Shown one piece after another: positions 46,828 to 57,254 of a DNA stretch of 64,000 bases. This DNA is from Melampsora larici-populina 98AG31 (Eukaryota > Basidiomycota > Pucciniomycetes > Pucciniales > Melampsoraceae). Under the pieces are notes generated by a model. It saw only the letters and a list, made by a program, of their open reading frames with translations. It had not been told where the DNA came from and did not search any database. The position numbers and the translations under genes were made by a program. Position 1 is the first letter of the stretch, and the number at the start of each line of letters is the position of its first letter. The stretch spans positions 62,001 through 126,000 of the forward strand of contig NW_006768767.1 in NCBI RefSeq assembly GCF_000204055.1. The letters run 5' to 3'.

Positions 46828-47969
46828 ATGCAATACCGACCTTGCAAGTACGATGCTGGGATCAAGGTACTGGCAATCCAGTACCTCCGCGAGGGCAAAA
46901 CCATCAACCAAGTTCGGCGACTGCTGAAATCCCTAGTAACTTCCCGCACCATAGAGAGATGGAAAGCTTTGTATCTACAAACCAAATCAGTTGTTTGTAA
47001 CCCTGAAAAATATCAAGCACTTGGTTGAAATACTGCCTTGACCGACAAGGACTGTGACCTTATTTTGGAGCTATTGGACGCCAATCCAGCTCTTTACTTG
47101 GATGAGTACCGCTACGCCGTATATCGAGAGACCGCGCAGTGGGTCTCATTACAAACTATGTTGAGTGACCTCAAGGATTGTCTGAACATGACACTCAAGA
47201 AGGCTTGGACGGTTCACCTGAATCAGAGTCCCTCTAAGCGTGCTAAGTTTTTACATGCTGTTGGCGCGCTAACCCCCAACATGCTTGTTTTCTTAGGTTA
47301 GTTTTTTCATCTTGTTTGCATTTCCACTTCCTCAAATCTGATATTGATGTCTCTCAATATGATACTTTGAAAACGTTCAGACGAGTGTTCAATCCAGGAG
47401 CGTTATCTAGGGAGGCAGTATGGCCGGGCTCGACTTGAACAATGTACCAGCCGGATCCCACGGAGTCAAGGCGGTAAACAATACTCGCTCATCCCAGCAG
47501 TGTTCCGAGGAGGAGTGTTGGCAGTTGACTGCCAAGAGGGCAGCTACTTCCGAGAGGATTCTGAGAGCTACCTCAAACACCGTTTGGTAAGTGACATGTT
47601 TCACGCTTACAGCCTCTGATGATGATTATTGACTGGCCGATGTTGGGCCAATAGTTCCAAGTCATGAACCCGTATCCTCAGGCCAACTCGGTATTGGTGA
47701 TGGACAACACCCAAATCCATCACGGGGGCCGCATTGCCGAGATGGCTGAAGAACATGGAATCCGCATTCTCTACCTCCCACCATACTCACCAGATCTGAA
47801 TCCTATCAAGAAGCCATTCAGTGTGCTGAAATCTTACTTTTGCCAATCCCAGGAGCTTCAGCAAGCTTTAGGTGATGAGAAACTTGATGCAATCCTTGAT
47901 GCGACCTGGAAGTTATTCACTGGGGCTCTGATGCATAAGCTTTACGTGGTATGTGGGTATTGGTTGTAG
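46828..47969 (+). pseudogene. Tc1/mariner (DDE_3) transposase, catalytically dead
   Basis: Exons 46828-47296, 47381-47586 and 47655-47969 join in phase (GTTAGT and GTAAGT donors); the last exon may end at a GTATGT donor near 47948. An N-terminal helix-turn-helix region (YDAGIKVLAIQYLREGKT, INQVRRLLKSL) precedes the DDE domain. The first Asp is in FLDECSIQERY across the exon 1-2 junction, the second in VLVMDNTQIHHGG. The third motif reads PPYSPDLNPIKKPFSVLK, where the family has NPIE: the catalytic Glu is Lys. An in-frame TGA at 47026-47028 also breaks exon 1. Both changes predict no activity, so this copy could move only with help from a related enzyme. Confidence 0.85.
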
Positions 47970-49096
47970 GTGTGACATGATGAGCAATTACGTGTATCCC
48001 CGGGTTCCTTTGATTCATCCGTGTAGATTGTTTGCACTGTTTGTTAGCCTGAACCGCTTGTTTCCTTTGTGTGGTCTCACCCCGGCGTTGCAATTAACCC
48101 CCACCAATTGATTCACCACTGTGTGTGACTTGTGCGTGACTGTGCCTCATGTGAGAAATTACGACCTAATCCCAAGAAGTACCAAACAGATGCCAATTTG
48201 CGTTCACATCTGGTAGTTGTGACCACAATGGTAAAGGTCTTGCAGACTAAGTATCTAAGTACGTGGACGGACATCTTTCAGTTTCAGCAAAAGATGTCTT
48301 TGGAGAGGGGTCTCGCACTCAGGACGTGCATGTCATTGGTGTCTCAGTCTCACGAGATAACTGGGTCTCTCTCCGGAAGGCGTGGAATGTTTTCCACAAT
48401 CTCAGCCTGGATGTGAAAGTGTTTGGGGTTTTTTTTAGCAAAGACACTAGATAGATTCCTCATCAATCAGGACCAGAAACAGCATTAACACATAACCAAA
48501 GATCACAAGGGGATGGCAAACAATCACAAGGTTGATCCAAACATAACATGGGGATAACAAACGTAACAAACAAGCACCAGGTTTAGATAGATTTCAGATA
48601 TTTGTTGAAATTGGGAATGGCCTTTCAAATGTCATCAGCGTGAGCAAAGGGAATACCCATGCTTTGGAGATTAGAAAAGGAACAAGTCTGACGATCCAAC
48701 AACCGACCAAAATTGTTGATACCTTCATCAGCCAAGACGTCACGAGTCTTCTTCATGTCCACAGTGATACCCGCAAACTGCAAGAGCTCCTCGAAAGATG
48801 ACATATGAGGAGGGGTGACAATCGGAGCCAGGGAGTTGGTACTTCAGGAGGCGGAGGGTTGGACGGAGGGTTCAAGAGAGGCAGGACACCAAAGGGAATT
48901 TGGGGCACATGCCCTGGGAAACCGGCCACAGGAAAAGGTCCACCATAGTAGTTGTGGTTGACCACGGAACCCGTTGCATTGGACGACTCTGATGGGGTAT
49001 GGTGGGTCAAACCAAGGAGCTTGTTCTTCTCCTTCTCGCGGGAACTAGGTAAACTCAGGCCTTTTTGTAGGCGGGTTCACTTCATCCACCCCATTT

Positions 49097-51225
49097 CACA
49101 GCCCCCAATCACAGGTCACTGGCAGGCCAGGGCAACCAACTAAATCAGGATTTTATTGGTCATTTATTGAAAATATGTTGGACAATTACCAATTAATCAT
49201 TGAATATTTAGTGATAATATATGAGACAACTACTCATTATTTATCAGAGCTCACAAAGTTGGTGGAACAGCACCAAGCCAGCCTGGGAGATGGATGGCCT
49301 CATATAATGAAAAAGCCTAACTTGCATTTTCCTGAACACATCGGCCCCATCTCAACACTTCTTGGGCCACTTGCTTATATGGCTAGCTGGTCAGGGGAGC
49401 GGATAATTGGAAGCCTAGTTGCTGCGCAGAAAAATGGAAATCAGAGTCTGTCCCTATCTCAATCTTAGTCGTATAAACAATCAGCTGACATTCTTTTTCC
49501 ATGACCAGAACGGGAAGGCGAGTCATTACTTCAGTACTATTCCAGGCATAGCTTTTTCCGAGCCATGATGAATAACAATCATGTGGTGTTTGAAAATGAT
49601 CCAGTCCTTGGAAAATACATCTTCAGGAAGCGCTTGACAAAGTGGATAGAAAAACAACTTAGTCCTATCACCTTTGAGACACTTCAAAAGAATGGTCATA
49701 TAGGGGCAGAGTACACTGGACGCTCAAAATTTGATGTGACCACAAGCATCCTCATTTTGAGAAAGCCACATAGCAATTACAAGAAGACACCTGGAAATAG
49801 CTACATCTCGTATCTTCACAACTCATGTAAATGGAAGGGATGTATCACTGACATTATCAAGCTTCCCAATTCTGAACATCCACTACTTGTTGTCAATTCA
49901 TTGATACCTCTTTCTGACAATGACAACAAACACAAAAATCTGTACTATTCATTTCCAGACTTGCTGGACACCTCAGTGCTATACGACAAGCATGGAGGAT
50001 ATCATGTCATTGAGTGCAACAAGTTCATTGGGCAGCTAGTGGTCATCAAGAACAAAACAGGCACTTTTGATATTCAACACCCAACAATCTCAACAGTTGA
50101 ATTGATGAATCTGGTGAGTCTTTGTTGAAGATGAGTTTCTGATGTATACTGATTTTTGCAATTCATTCAGGGATTTGTACAAGCACTGGATGATGACATG
50201 GATATGGATGAATTATAGTCTAGTTTACCAAAGACTTGAAATTCGATTGTAGAGGGATTTGATCAAGGCACCATCTTTGTTCAAAAACACTTGTACAATT
50301 GACAATGACAATATGGGAATGGGTCTGGGATCTGGCAGATTAACCGCCGGTTTACACTTGACTGCCGTGAGGCAAATGAGTCTTATTAGCGTGCATGAGA
50401 TGACAGAACGCTAGTAAAGACTAAGAAAAGAAAGAAATAGAGAAAATTTGTTTTTCAAAACCTGACATAAACTGAAACACATGAGAGTTCTGCGGGCGGA
50501 ATCATTCTAGGTGACTAACAAGTTTTGTCAAACAATACTGAAGAATTTTTATCTGACTTGATGTAGTAGAGGATAAAAAGGTAACAGTCTTTTTTGTCTT
50601 TAAGTAGTTTGGGCGGGCGGGAGGTCAACAAAAACTTGGGGATTTTTCGTTTTTTATATAAGACTGAATAAGAGAAAAGGCTGTAGTGAAATGAGAAACG
50701 CACGGACTGATAAATTTTTGTAAGGAAATTTTTAAGTGGGACAAATGAGCCTTTGACAGAGGACAGGAATTATAGGGAAATAATTTTTTCACACTCATTG
50801 CATCCTAACGTCCATCCTCTGCTGGCACGTGAGATGGAAGTATCTCCGCCAGAGAGGATGGGACGTTATGGTTCCACCCCGCGTGTTCTCACTACCCGGA
50901 CGCCTTTTCGACCCATTCCCGTATGTCAATACGCGTACCGACTCCCAGCTGTACCTCATTCAGGGGACTGCCTAAGAGCCTGACAGACATTTCCGAATTG
51001 TTCTTCATTACTTGCCACCTATCATGAATGTGATCTTGAGCTAATACTGACTGTACAGTGTGGTAGTGACTGGTTCATAACTTAACAATTAACACTTGTC
51101 CTCTGTCCAATAAATACCTTACATAAGTTTAGCAAATGTATTATACATGTTCAATAAGAATCTCATATTTGCCCAACATCAGTTGGTCGCCCTGGCCTGC
51201 CAGTGACCTGTGATTGGGGGCTGTG
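49097..51225 (+). mobile_element. 2.1-kb CACTA-type element (internal deletion derivative)
   Basis: The ends are a 45-bp inverted repeat with a single mismatch, starting CACAGCCCCCAATCACAGG (49097-49141 and 51181-51225). TTT lies directly outside each end (49094-49096 and 51226-51228), a 3-bp duplication. CACAG-type ends and a 3-bp target fit the CACTA superfamily. Inside is the tail of a Tnp2-like transposase right next to the left repeat, so the region upstream of that tail has been deleted. 50220-51180 has no supported gene. Confidence 0.82.
49175..50218 (+). pseudogene. C-terminal fragment of a Tnp2-like (CACTA) transposase
   Basis: A first exon (to about 49448) encodes HYLSELTKLVEQHQASLG and KPNLHFPEHIGPISTLLGPL followed by SWSGERIIGSLVAAQKN. 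This matches the conserved region near the end of plant and fungal Tnp2 proteins, where a leucine/histidine-rich segment leads to a GP...ER.NG block. A second exon from about 49509 has REGESLLQYYSRHSFFRAMM and continues to 50114, and a short last exon (GFVQALDDDMDMDEL) ends at 50218. The catalytic part is absent. The first exon begins within tens of bases of the left terminal repeat, which shows an internal deletion. It cannot transpose by itself. Confidence 0.7.
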
Positions 51226-53528
51226 TTTACCCCATTGGCCTAAGTCGCAACTCACCCAATTGTCTGCCCAAGTACAGATGCAACTAGTATTCAGCAAGAT
51301 GATCTCTTTGGGTTTCTTCGGATTGGCAACAGAGGTGACGTTTTTGCAGCGCTTGAAGTCTTTAGCAAAACAAGTCATCAAGGTTTGCAAGTTACGTTTG
51401 CCAGGCTTTAGGATAGCCGACTAAACAAGTAAAAACGGAATGTCAGCATAGGAACAGAATAAAAGGACCTGTGAGAATCTCAGTAGCGCCAAGGTGACTT
51501 ACACCTGCTGAGTGAGCATTAAAAATCTCACCTTCCGACTCTTTGGAAAGTTCCTTTTGATTATTGGCAAGTTGCTTACACTCATTGGCAATCCGAATTT
51601 TGTTGTTTGTGATCTTTGTGATCTTTGGGTTCTTGTGGTGGATTTTGAAACCCATTGGGGTGGAAGCGGGGACACTCTGGGCTGCCTTCATGAACCCAGC
51701 GTAAGTCACCTTGTCATCAATGACCATCTTCTTTGCCTTCACCTTGCGAGTTCCATTGATGAACCCTTGAATGTCAACAGTGTTGGCCAACCAGGCCTCC
51801 TTTAAAGCTTCAGATATCCAGGGTTGCTTCTTGTCGCAAGATTGGAAGAGCTTGAGTTTGAAAGCAACAAAGGGTATATGCGGGTTGATGTTGATGAGTT
51901 CGTTGGGAACCTTGGGTGCAAAATTTTTGTATTTGGGTACGGGGTCTTTGCAAGCGCTAGGTCAGACACCACTTTTTTGCGTTTGTTATCAGCAGCTGGC
52001 TCGACGACAGGGACTTGCAATTCCCATAAGTTGAAGGAGACCTGAAAGGAGCAAGCCAAGGTTGGATTGGGGCCTCCAGAGTCCACAGTACCGCCACCTA
52101 GAGGATTGTCAACACCTGGCAATTCATCCGGCATTAGGCAATAGAGAATAAACGTCAATATGGCACCAACTAACACGGGAAAGTACAATCTCACAGACTG
52201 TCATCTGGCTGATCGACATTGGTAGCACTGGTACCTACAGCTGCCCCAAGGCGCTGCTGGAATTCTGGACCAAGGAAGATTCAATCAGCTTCAAAACTCA
52301 GGTCTTCCTAAATGCAAAAATTGAGGAAGGAATTACCTTGATCTTTGATATCACCATCTGAGCCTCGATCACTCACAGATGCCTGCCTCTTCTTCGAGGT
52401 GGTGACATTTGACACAGGGGTGCAGACCGTGGCAGGTGAGGTCAAGGGTGTGTGACCTTGGGTTTGGGCGGAATCCAGAATCAAAGCGTTGATATGAGGG
52501 TTGGAGAATACAGAGGACATTTGTGAACAGGAAGGGGTCACGCCGGCAGGATCACAATGCACATATTGGCTCATCGACAGGGTGATGAGAGCACTTGGAT
52601 GATAAGGCCCTCTCGACAGGTCCTGTAAGGGAGACATGCCAAAAAATCGTGCTATCATTACTGGTGACAAGGGAGAACATAAAATGTCAGGACAGAAGAG
52701 GTGATGATAGGCATAGGGAGATATTGAGCAACAGGTACGTTACTCACAGGGGTGTACCATTGATCTGGCTTGCTAGATAGCTGCGAGTCCGAATTGATCA
52801 GCTCATGCAGTTGATTTGATTGGTGACCGGTTTGCTGGGACAAACGGAAAGGTGAATCCAATCATTAGGATTGAACATATTGAAGGGGAGAGGGATGTGA
52901 GAAAGCAGAGAACCTAAAAAAATCAAATGAAACCCACCATGGAACATTGGACAGGGTTCTGTTGACCATAGTGCGAGAATGGGGAAATTGAATAAAACTT
53001 AGGAACACATAGGTTGTTTGCTTCCGTCCAAAATTGAAAGGGATTCTTGATGAGGAACTTGAGGTGAAGGCCGTCATTTTGTAGGTGACTCGTCCTGATG
53101 GTAGAACTGTGGTTGAGGAATGTGAGGAGGATGAGAACCGTAGCAAGAAGGTGGATTTACGGAATCAGTGGGTGATTGAATGGTTGACCAAACTATTGGA
53201 GGCCAATAGGCGTTCCAATGGTTGGTCAAGGTCCAGCGCTTGAGATCCAAAGCGGGGTGGATCTCGTTGATGAAGGGTGGAGGAGGTGGTGAAGGGTTAG
53301 TGGGAACCAAAGCTATACCCACGTTGGTATAGCTTGTAGGTGAATCAACTGGGATGCCAAACCTGGCCAAACAATACCGTATGGAGTGGAAGATATTTCC
53401 TCAGATTGTGCCGGATATGCAAAGCCACAAGGCGTTACAGCTGTGCTGTGCTGCGCACCTTGGCTATATTGGGGGGGGGATTTTGAGAAATTTTTGCCAC
53501 CATGACATTAATTTCTTGAATAGCTGTA

Positions 53529-54240
53529 TACATGAAATGCTATGAAATGTACACTGCGTTGTCACACGTACTGGCCAGAGTCCTGCGGGCCGCAAGCCGC
53601 GAGCCAACTTGAACATTTTCACAGCCCTCCAAATGCTCTTGCTTTTGCCAGTCAACAGGGCGAGTCTTGAGACAAGCATGAGTATGTCTCAATTAAGCCT
53701 TATATAGAGGGTTGGCTTGTATTACCATAACCCTGCCTTGTATAACCCATAGGCCATTGACATGAGTCCAAATTTTCAAAATCAAACCGCTTTCTATCTA
53801 ATTTGCCATTCACTCTAATATCAACGCCTGAACCAATCCAATAGGATGCAACTTTTTGGACACTTTGCATGTTGTATCAGGGGACTGACATATCTGAACC
53901 AATACCCAATACAATATGAAGACCAAAAAATTCTGGCAGCTCATATTGTATTCAACGCCCAATCACAGCGAAACACAGTGAAAAAAGTCAAAAATTGTGC
54001 TGCAGCTTGGCATTTTCATTGCATTGGTTTATTGGGCTTTGTTGCAAGCTCAATTCTGTTTATAAACTATTCATTTTGTTGTGGTGAACTCAAATTTACC
54101 GCAACAAAATTTTTTCTCTAGCAACGCAGAGAAGTTGCAAAAATGGCCTTTTGAAAGCCAGCACAATTGCCATCAATTTCATAACAGTAAGTAACTGAGA
54201 GAGCTGGGGAAATGATGGGTACATGAAAAAGATATTGATA
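53529..54240. other. Spacer between the mariner-type element and the hAT remnant
   Basis: About 700 bp with no supported ORF. It may contain the outer part of the decayed hAT element, but I could not find matching ends. Confidence 0.35.
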
Positions 54241-57200
54241 TCACATGATGATCAAAACCACCCAAAGGACCTTCTTGCCCTTCTTTTGCTTGCTCATAAT
54301 CTTTTCTGCAATGCGCATGGCTTCCCCATAGTCTCCTGGGGGCACAAAGCGCTTCTTGAGCCACTCACATCTTCCCACAGTGCGCTCAATTGTTTGCAAA
54401 GCCAAACCCCCATGATCAGCCGTGATAACATCAGCTGCAGCCCTGAAAGTACGCTTGCCGGCGCATGACATACCTACACAACAGAGGTAGTCACGTGTCA
54501 GTAAAGCCAAATTTGGGAAATGCTGAGCGTGACACTAACAATGGCAGAACACAAGTCAGGATAAGCATTTATTTAATGCATAAGTTGATAGAACAAATTT
54601 AACCCACAGCCCACCAATCTAGTATGTCTTGGTTGTTGTTGCACATATAGTTCCCCAAAAGGTAAGCTTGAAGTTTGGCATTGCCAGGTTGTTCCGCAAG
54701 GTTTTGTGATGGAAAGATGTTTTGCTTGATGAAGATATGTTGAGTTGCTGATTCAGATGTTTCAGGTACCTTTGGCGTAGGGGATGTGGTGGGGGGTGAA
54801 CTTGAAGGAACTCCTCATATACTTCAGTCAAGACAGTGTGTGCTGACTTGCTGCGTTCAGGAAAGAATTTCTCAAAAAAATTGCCTCGAGATTTCGAATT
54901 TAACATGGTTTCCATGATGATTGTGTGGCAATGAAGTGATTCTTCTTGATAATATTCAAGTCAAATTATCATGGTACAAATTATACTAGCTAGCCAAGGG
55001 TATGGAGTCTTTATTTTGATGGCCTTGAGCACGCCAATTGTTGTGGTGTATTGGAACAAGACCAATCCTGCATTGGGTGCATCACCTTCCGTGCACTTGG
55101 TGGAGATGTAGAAGATCTGAAATGTTAGAAAACCCACAGTATCAGTAAGGAACTACCTGATGTTCACTAAAAAAAGGCCTCAGATGTAGAACCTTTGTAA
55201 GAGCCTCAACCATCTTCCAGTCCTCTGGAGATATGAATATCCCATCAAAGTTGTTGTCTTTGTCCTTGTTTAACATGTGATTGACAATCTGTAAGAAAGA
55301 AGTTATTAATATGCTCAAACTTATTTATCTGATGATCATTGTGTACCTTCCTGGTCTCAGTAATTGTTCCAACATGTCCAAAAATATGTTCCAACACTGA
55401 CCATAAGCTGCAATCAAGCCTGGCCCTGTGTAGTCCTCTTCTCGCGATTGAATGGAAGAGTTGCATTAACGGCCCGTTTTGGGAGATTTTTTTGTTAACT
55501 TTGGAACACTGTTTGAGAGAAATTTGTGAGCTGTGAAAGGAAAAGTACCAGAAGAGACAAAGTATAAAGAAAACTTACCTCATGGATTGATTTTGAAAAC
55601 AAATTGCCCAAAATGATCTTGGTCGAATCATCTTCTTCAGCTTCAGCTGCGGCTTTGTCATTGAAATCAGAGTTTCTGTCTCCCGCACACGTTTCTAGAT
55701 TACAGTCCTTAATTATATTGTCTCTGTCATTCAGAACAATTCTCGGGGGCTTGCGGTTTTTGGGGAGATTGGGTAAAAGTAAACAAAGTTTCCAACCTCT
55801 TGATGCAGTTGGTTTGGATGCTCCTAATTTAACCTTGAGAGTTGCTAGACCTGCCTTTACAGTCAATGCTAGCTTGTGAGCATAGCATCAAATCTGATGT
55901 CAGCTCAAATCCCAGAAGACTGGGTCTTCTGCTGATTGAAACATGGCCTATAGCTGTTTTGCGGTGAGGTTGTTTGTGCCTCCGTAGTCAGTTGTCTGAG
56001 CAACCATGTGGATATCAGAAGTAAAATAAAATAATGGAAGTTTAAAACACAAAAGATAGAAAAAAATACATTTTTTTATGAAGCCCATGTCTGATGAAAA
56101 AATTTCCAACAGGCCAAGCCAGTAAAACTCCATAATGACTCCAAGCGACTAACTTGAGAGTCAGATGGTGTACATGAAATTTCCAGTTTTCATTGATGTA
56201 TGAAACCAATACACCAATGAAAGCCCGTCAACCCTGCTTTGTTGTCCACACATCATGGATCAAGCAAAATTTTCCAGGTAAGTTCTATGAAAGGTAACAT
56301 TTCAGAAGAGCATTGTAACAATAGTACCAAAAATAAAACCAAAAATAACCTGTAATCACTGGATCACTTCATTATGCATACCTTCATATATCTTCATTGC
56401 TTCCCTTGCTGCCCAAGCTGGAGTGTATAGAACCGCCAAAGGATTGGCAAACTGAAATGCTGCAATGATTAACGGATCAGCCAATTGATTAAAATGCAGC
56501 ACTTGCCTCACTAGCCACAGGACCAGCATGCAGTTCAGCAATCGTACGGTGAATTTTGGGATTTCTAAGAACATGTCAAGGAGTGTTGATTTGTGTCCTT
56601 TGGCTGCTTCATCTGCCTTCTTTGCAGCTTCTCCTTCTTGGTGAGTTGGAGGTAGTTTAAGACCAGAAGCAATTGCCTTATCTCAAGCTTTACAATGTTT
56701 ACAAATGGCCGTGCCATCCCTGTGACCTCTGAGGTTGAAATGATTGGTAGCCCCATCTTGATAGTGCTTACCACACCATGAACAAGGGTACTTCTTTGGT
56801 TCAGAGTCGGAAGGCTAATTAAGAGAGTAAGATGGTATAGATGAGAAGAGAAGTTCAACCCCAGAGGTAAGAATTAACTGAAAATATCAACTTACATGTT
56901 TGGAATCCCATTCAGCATCTTTGAATTAATTGAAAAGTTTGTTGGTCTGTTCAGCAGTTTGCTTGGCTTGTCCAGCTTGACTCTTCTTTGGGTTCAGAAT
57001 CATCTCTATATCCAAATTGTTATCAACCATTTGAATAAGTGCCTTTGGCACTTAGGAACGCTGAAGATGTGACAAAGGGTCACTTTACACGAATCTACAC
57101 ACACCTTGTTTTTGGTTGCCAAACCCTTTCCCTTATTAACCTTTACTTTCTTCTTTTTCAAAACCTTTTTTTTTCTTCGCTTGCCTCCAGATTGTGATGC

Positions 57201-57254
57201 TGAAGATCTAGCCAATGAGGATGGTTCTTTGTCTTCTGAAGACTGAACCAACAT
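54241..57254 (-). pseudogene. Decayed hAT-family transposase
   Basis: Minus-strand fragments keep the order of a hAT transposase. A BED zinc finger lies at about 56810-56690 (YPCSWCGKHYQDGATNHFNL then RGH). The region leading to the catalytic domain is at 56574-56360 (RLLNCMLVLWLVRQVLHFNQ). LIHDVWTTK and AFIGVLVSYINENWKFHVHH follow at about 56270-56170, then LAWPVGNFFIRHGLH. CYAHKLALTVKAGLATL lies at 55880-55830. The C-terminal dimerisation region is at 54480-54270 (TFRAAADVITADHGGLA, QTIERTVGRCEWLKKR). In-frame TGA codons stand at 56683-56685 and 56229-56231, and several exon boundaries are unclear. No matching 8-bp duplication was found. The upstream part (57254-56880) encodes Lys-rich sequence and may be the N-terminus. 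Confidence 0.75.

Larger units (their letters stand above)
48625..53370 (-). pseudogene. Accessory multi-exon gene of the Tc1/mariner-type element, split by a CACTA insertion
   Basis: On the minus strand, coding runs follow each other from 53370 (MARFGIPVDSPTSYTNVGIA) through about 52860-52745, 52670-52335, 52285-52200, 52140-51950, 51940-51450 and 51390-51230, then after the CACTA element from about 49045 to 48625. Splice signals are visible at several ends (for example GTGAGT after PDQWYTP, GTAATT after DIKDQ with the next exon at FQQRLGAAVG). The protein is Pro/Ser-rich at first, then contains KQPWISEALKEAWLANTVDI and KMVIDDKVTYAGFMKAAQS. It ends with SFEELLQFAGITVDMKKTRD and DEGINNFGRLLD, a helical segment seen at the end of many rust transposon-linked proteins. 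No known domain is assigned. Frame breaks near 51960 and 48840 suggest decay in addition to the insertion. Confidence 0.55.
46535..53526. mobile_element. 7.0-kb TA-flanked Tc1/mariner-type element with two convergent genes
   Basis: 46535-46620 and 53441-53526 are inverted copies, identical over the first 33 bases (starting CAGCTATTCAAGAAATTAAT) and similar over about 86. TA lies outside each end (46533-46534 and 53527-53528). The left end leads into a DDE transposase on the plus strand, beginning 293 bp inside. The right end leads into a second gene on the minus strand, beginning 157 bp inside. The two genes converge near 48 kb. A 2.1-kb CACTA-type element has inserted into the second gene, so the original element was about 4.9 kb. 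Confidence 0.75.

Noticed and set aside
48132..48454. Possible second Tc1-like transposase fragment (PKKYQTDANLRSHL...)
   Set aside because: It resembles the start of the neighbouring transposase (NPEKYQALG) only over a few residues and has no catalytic motif.
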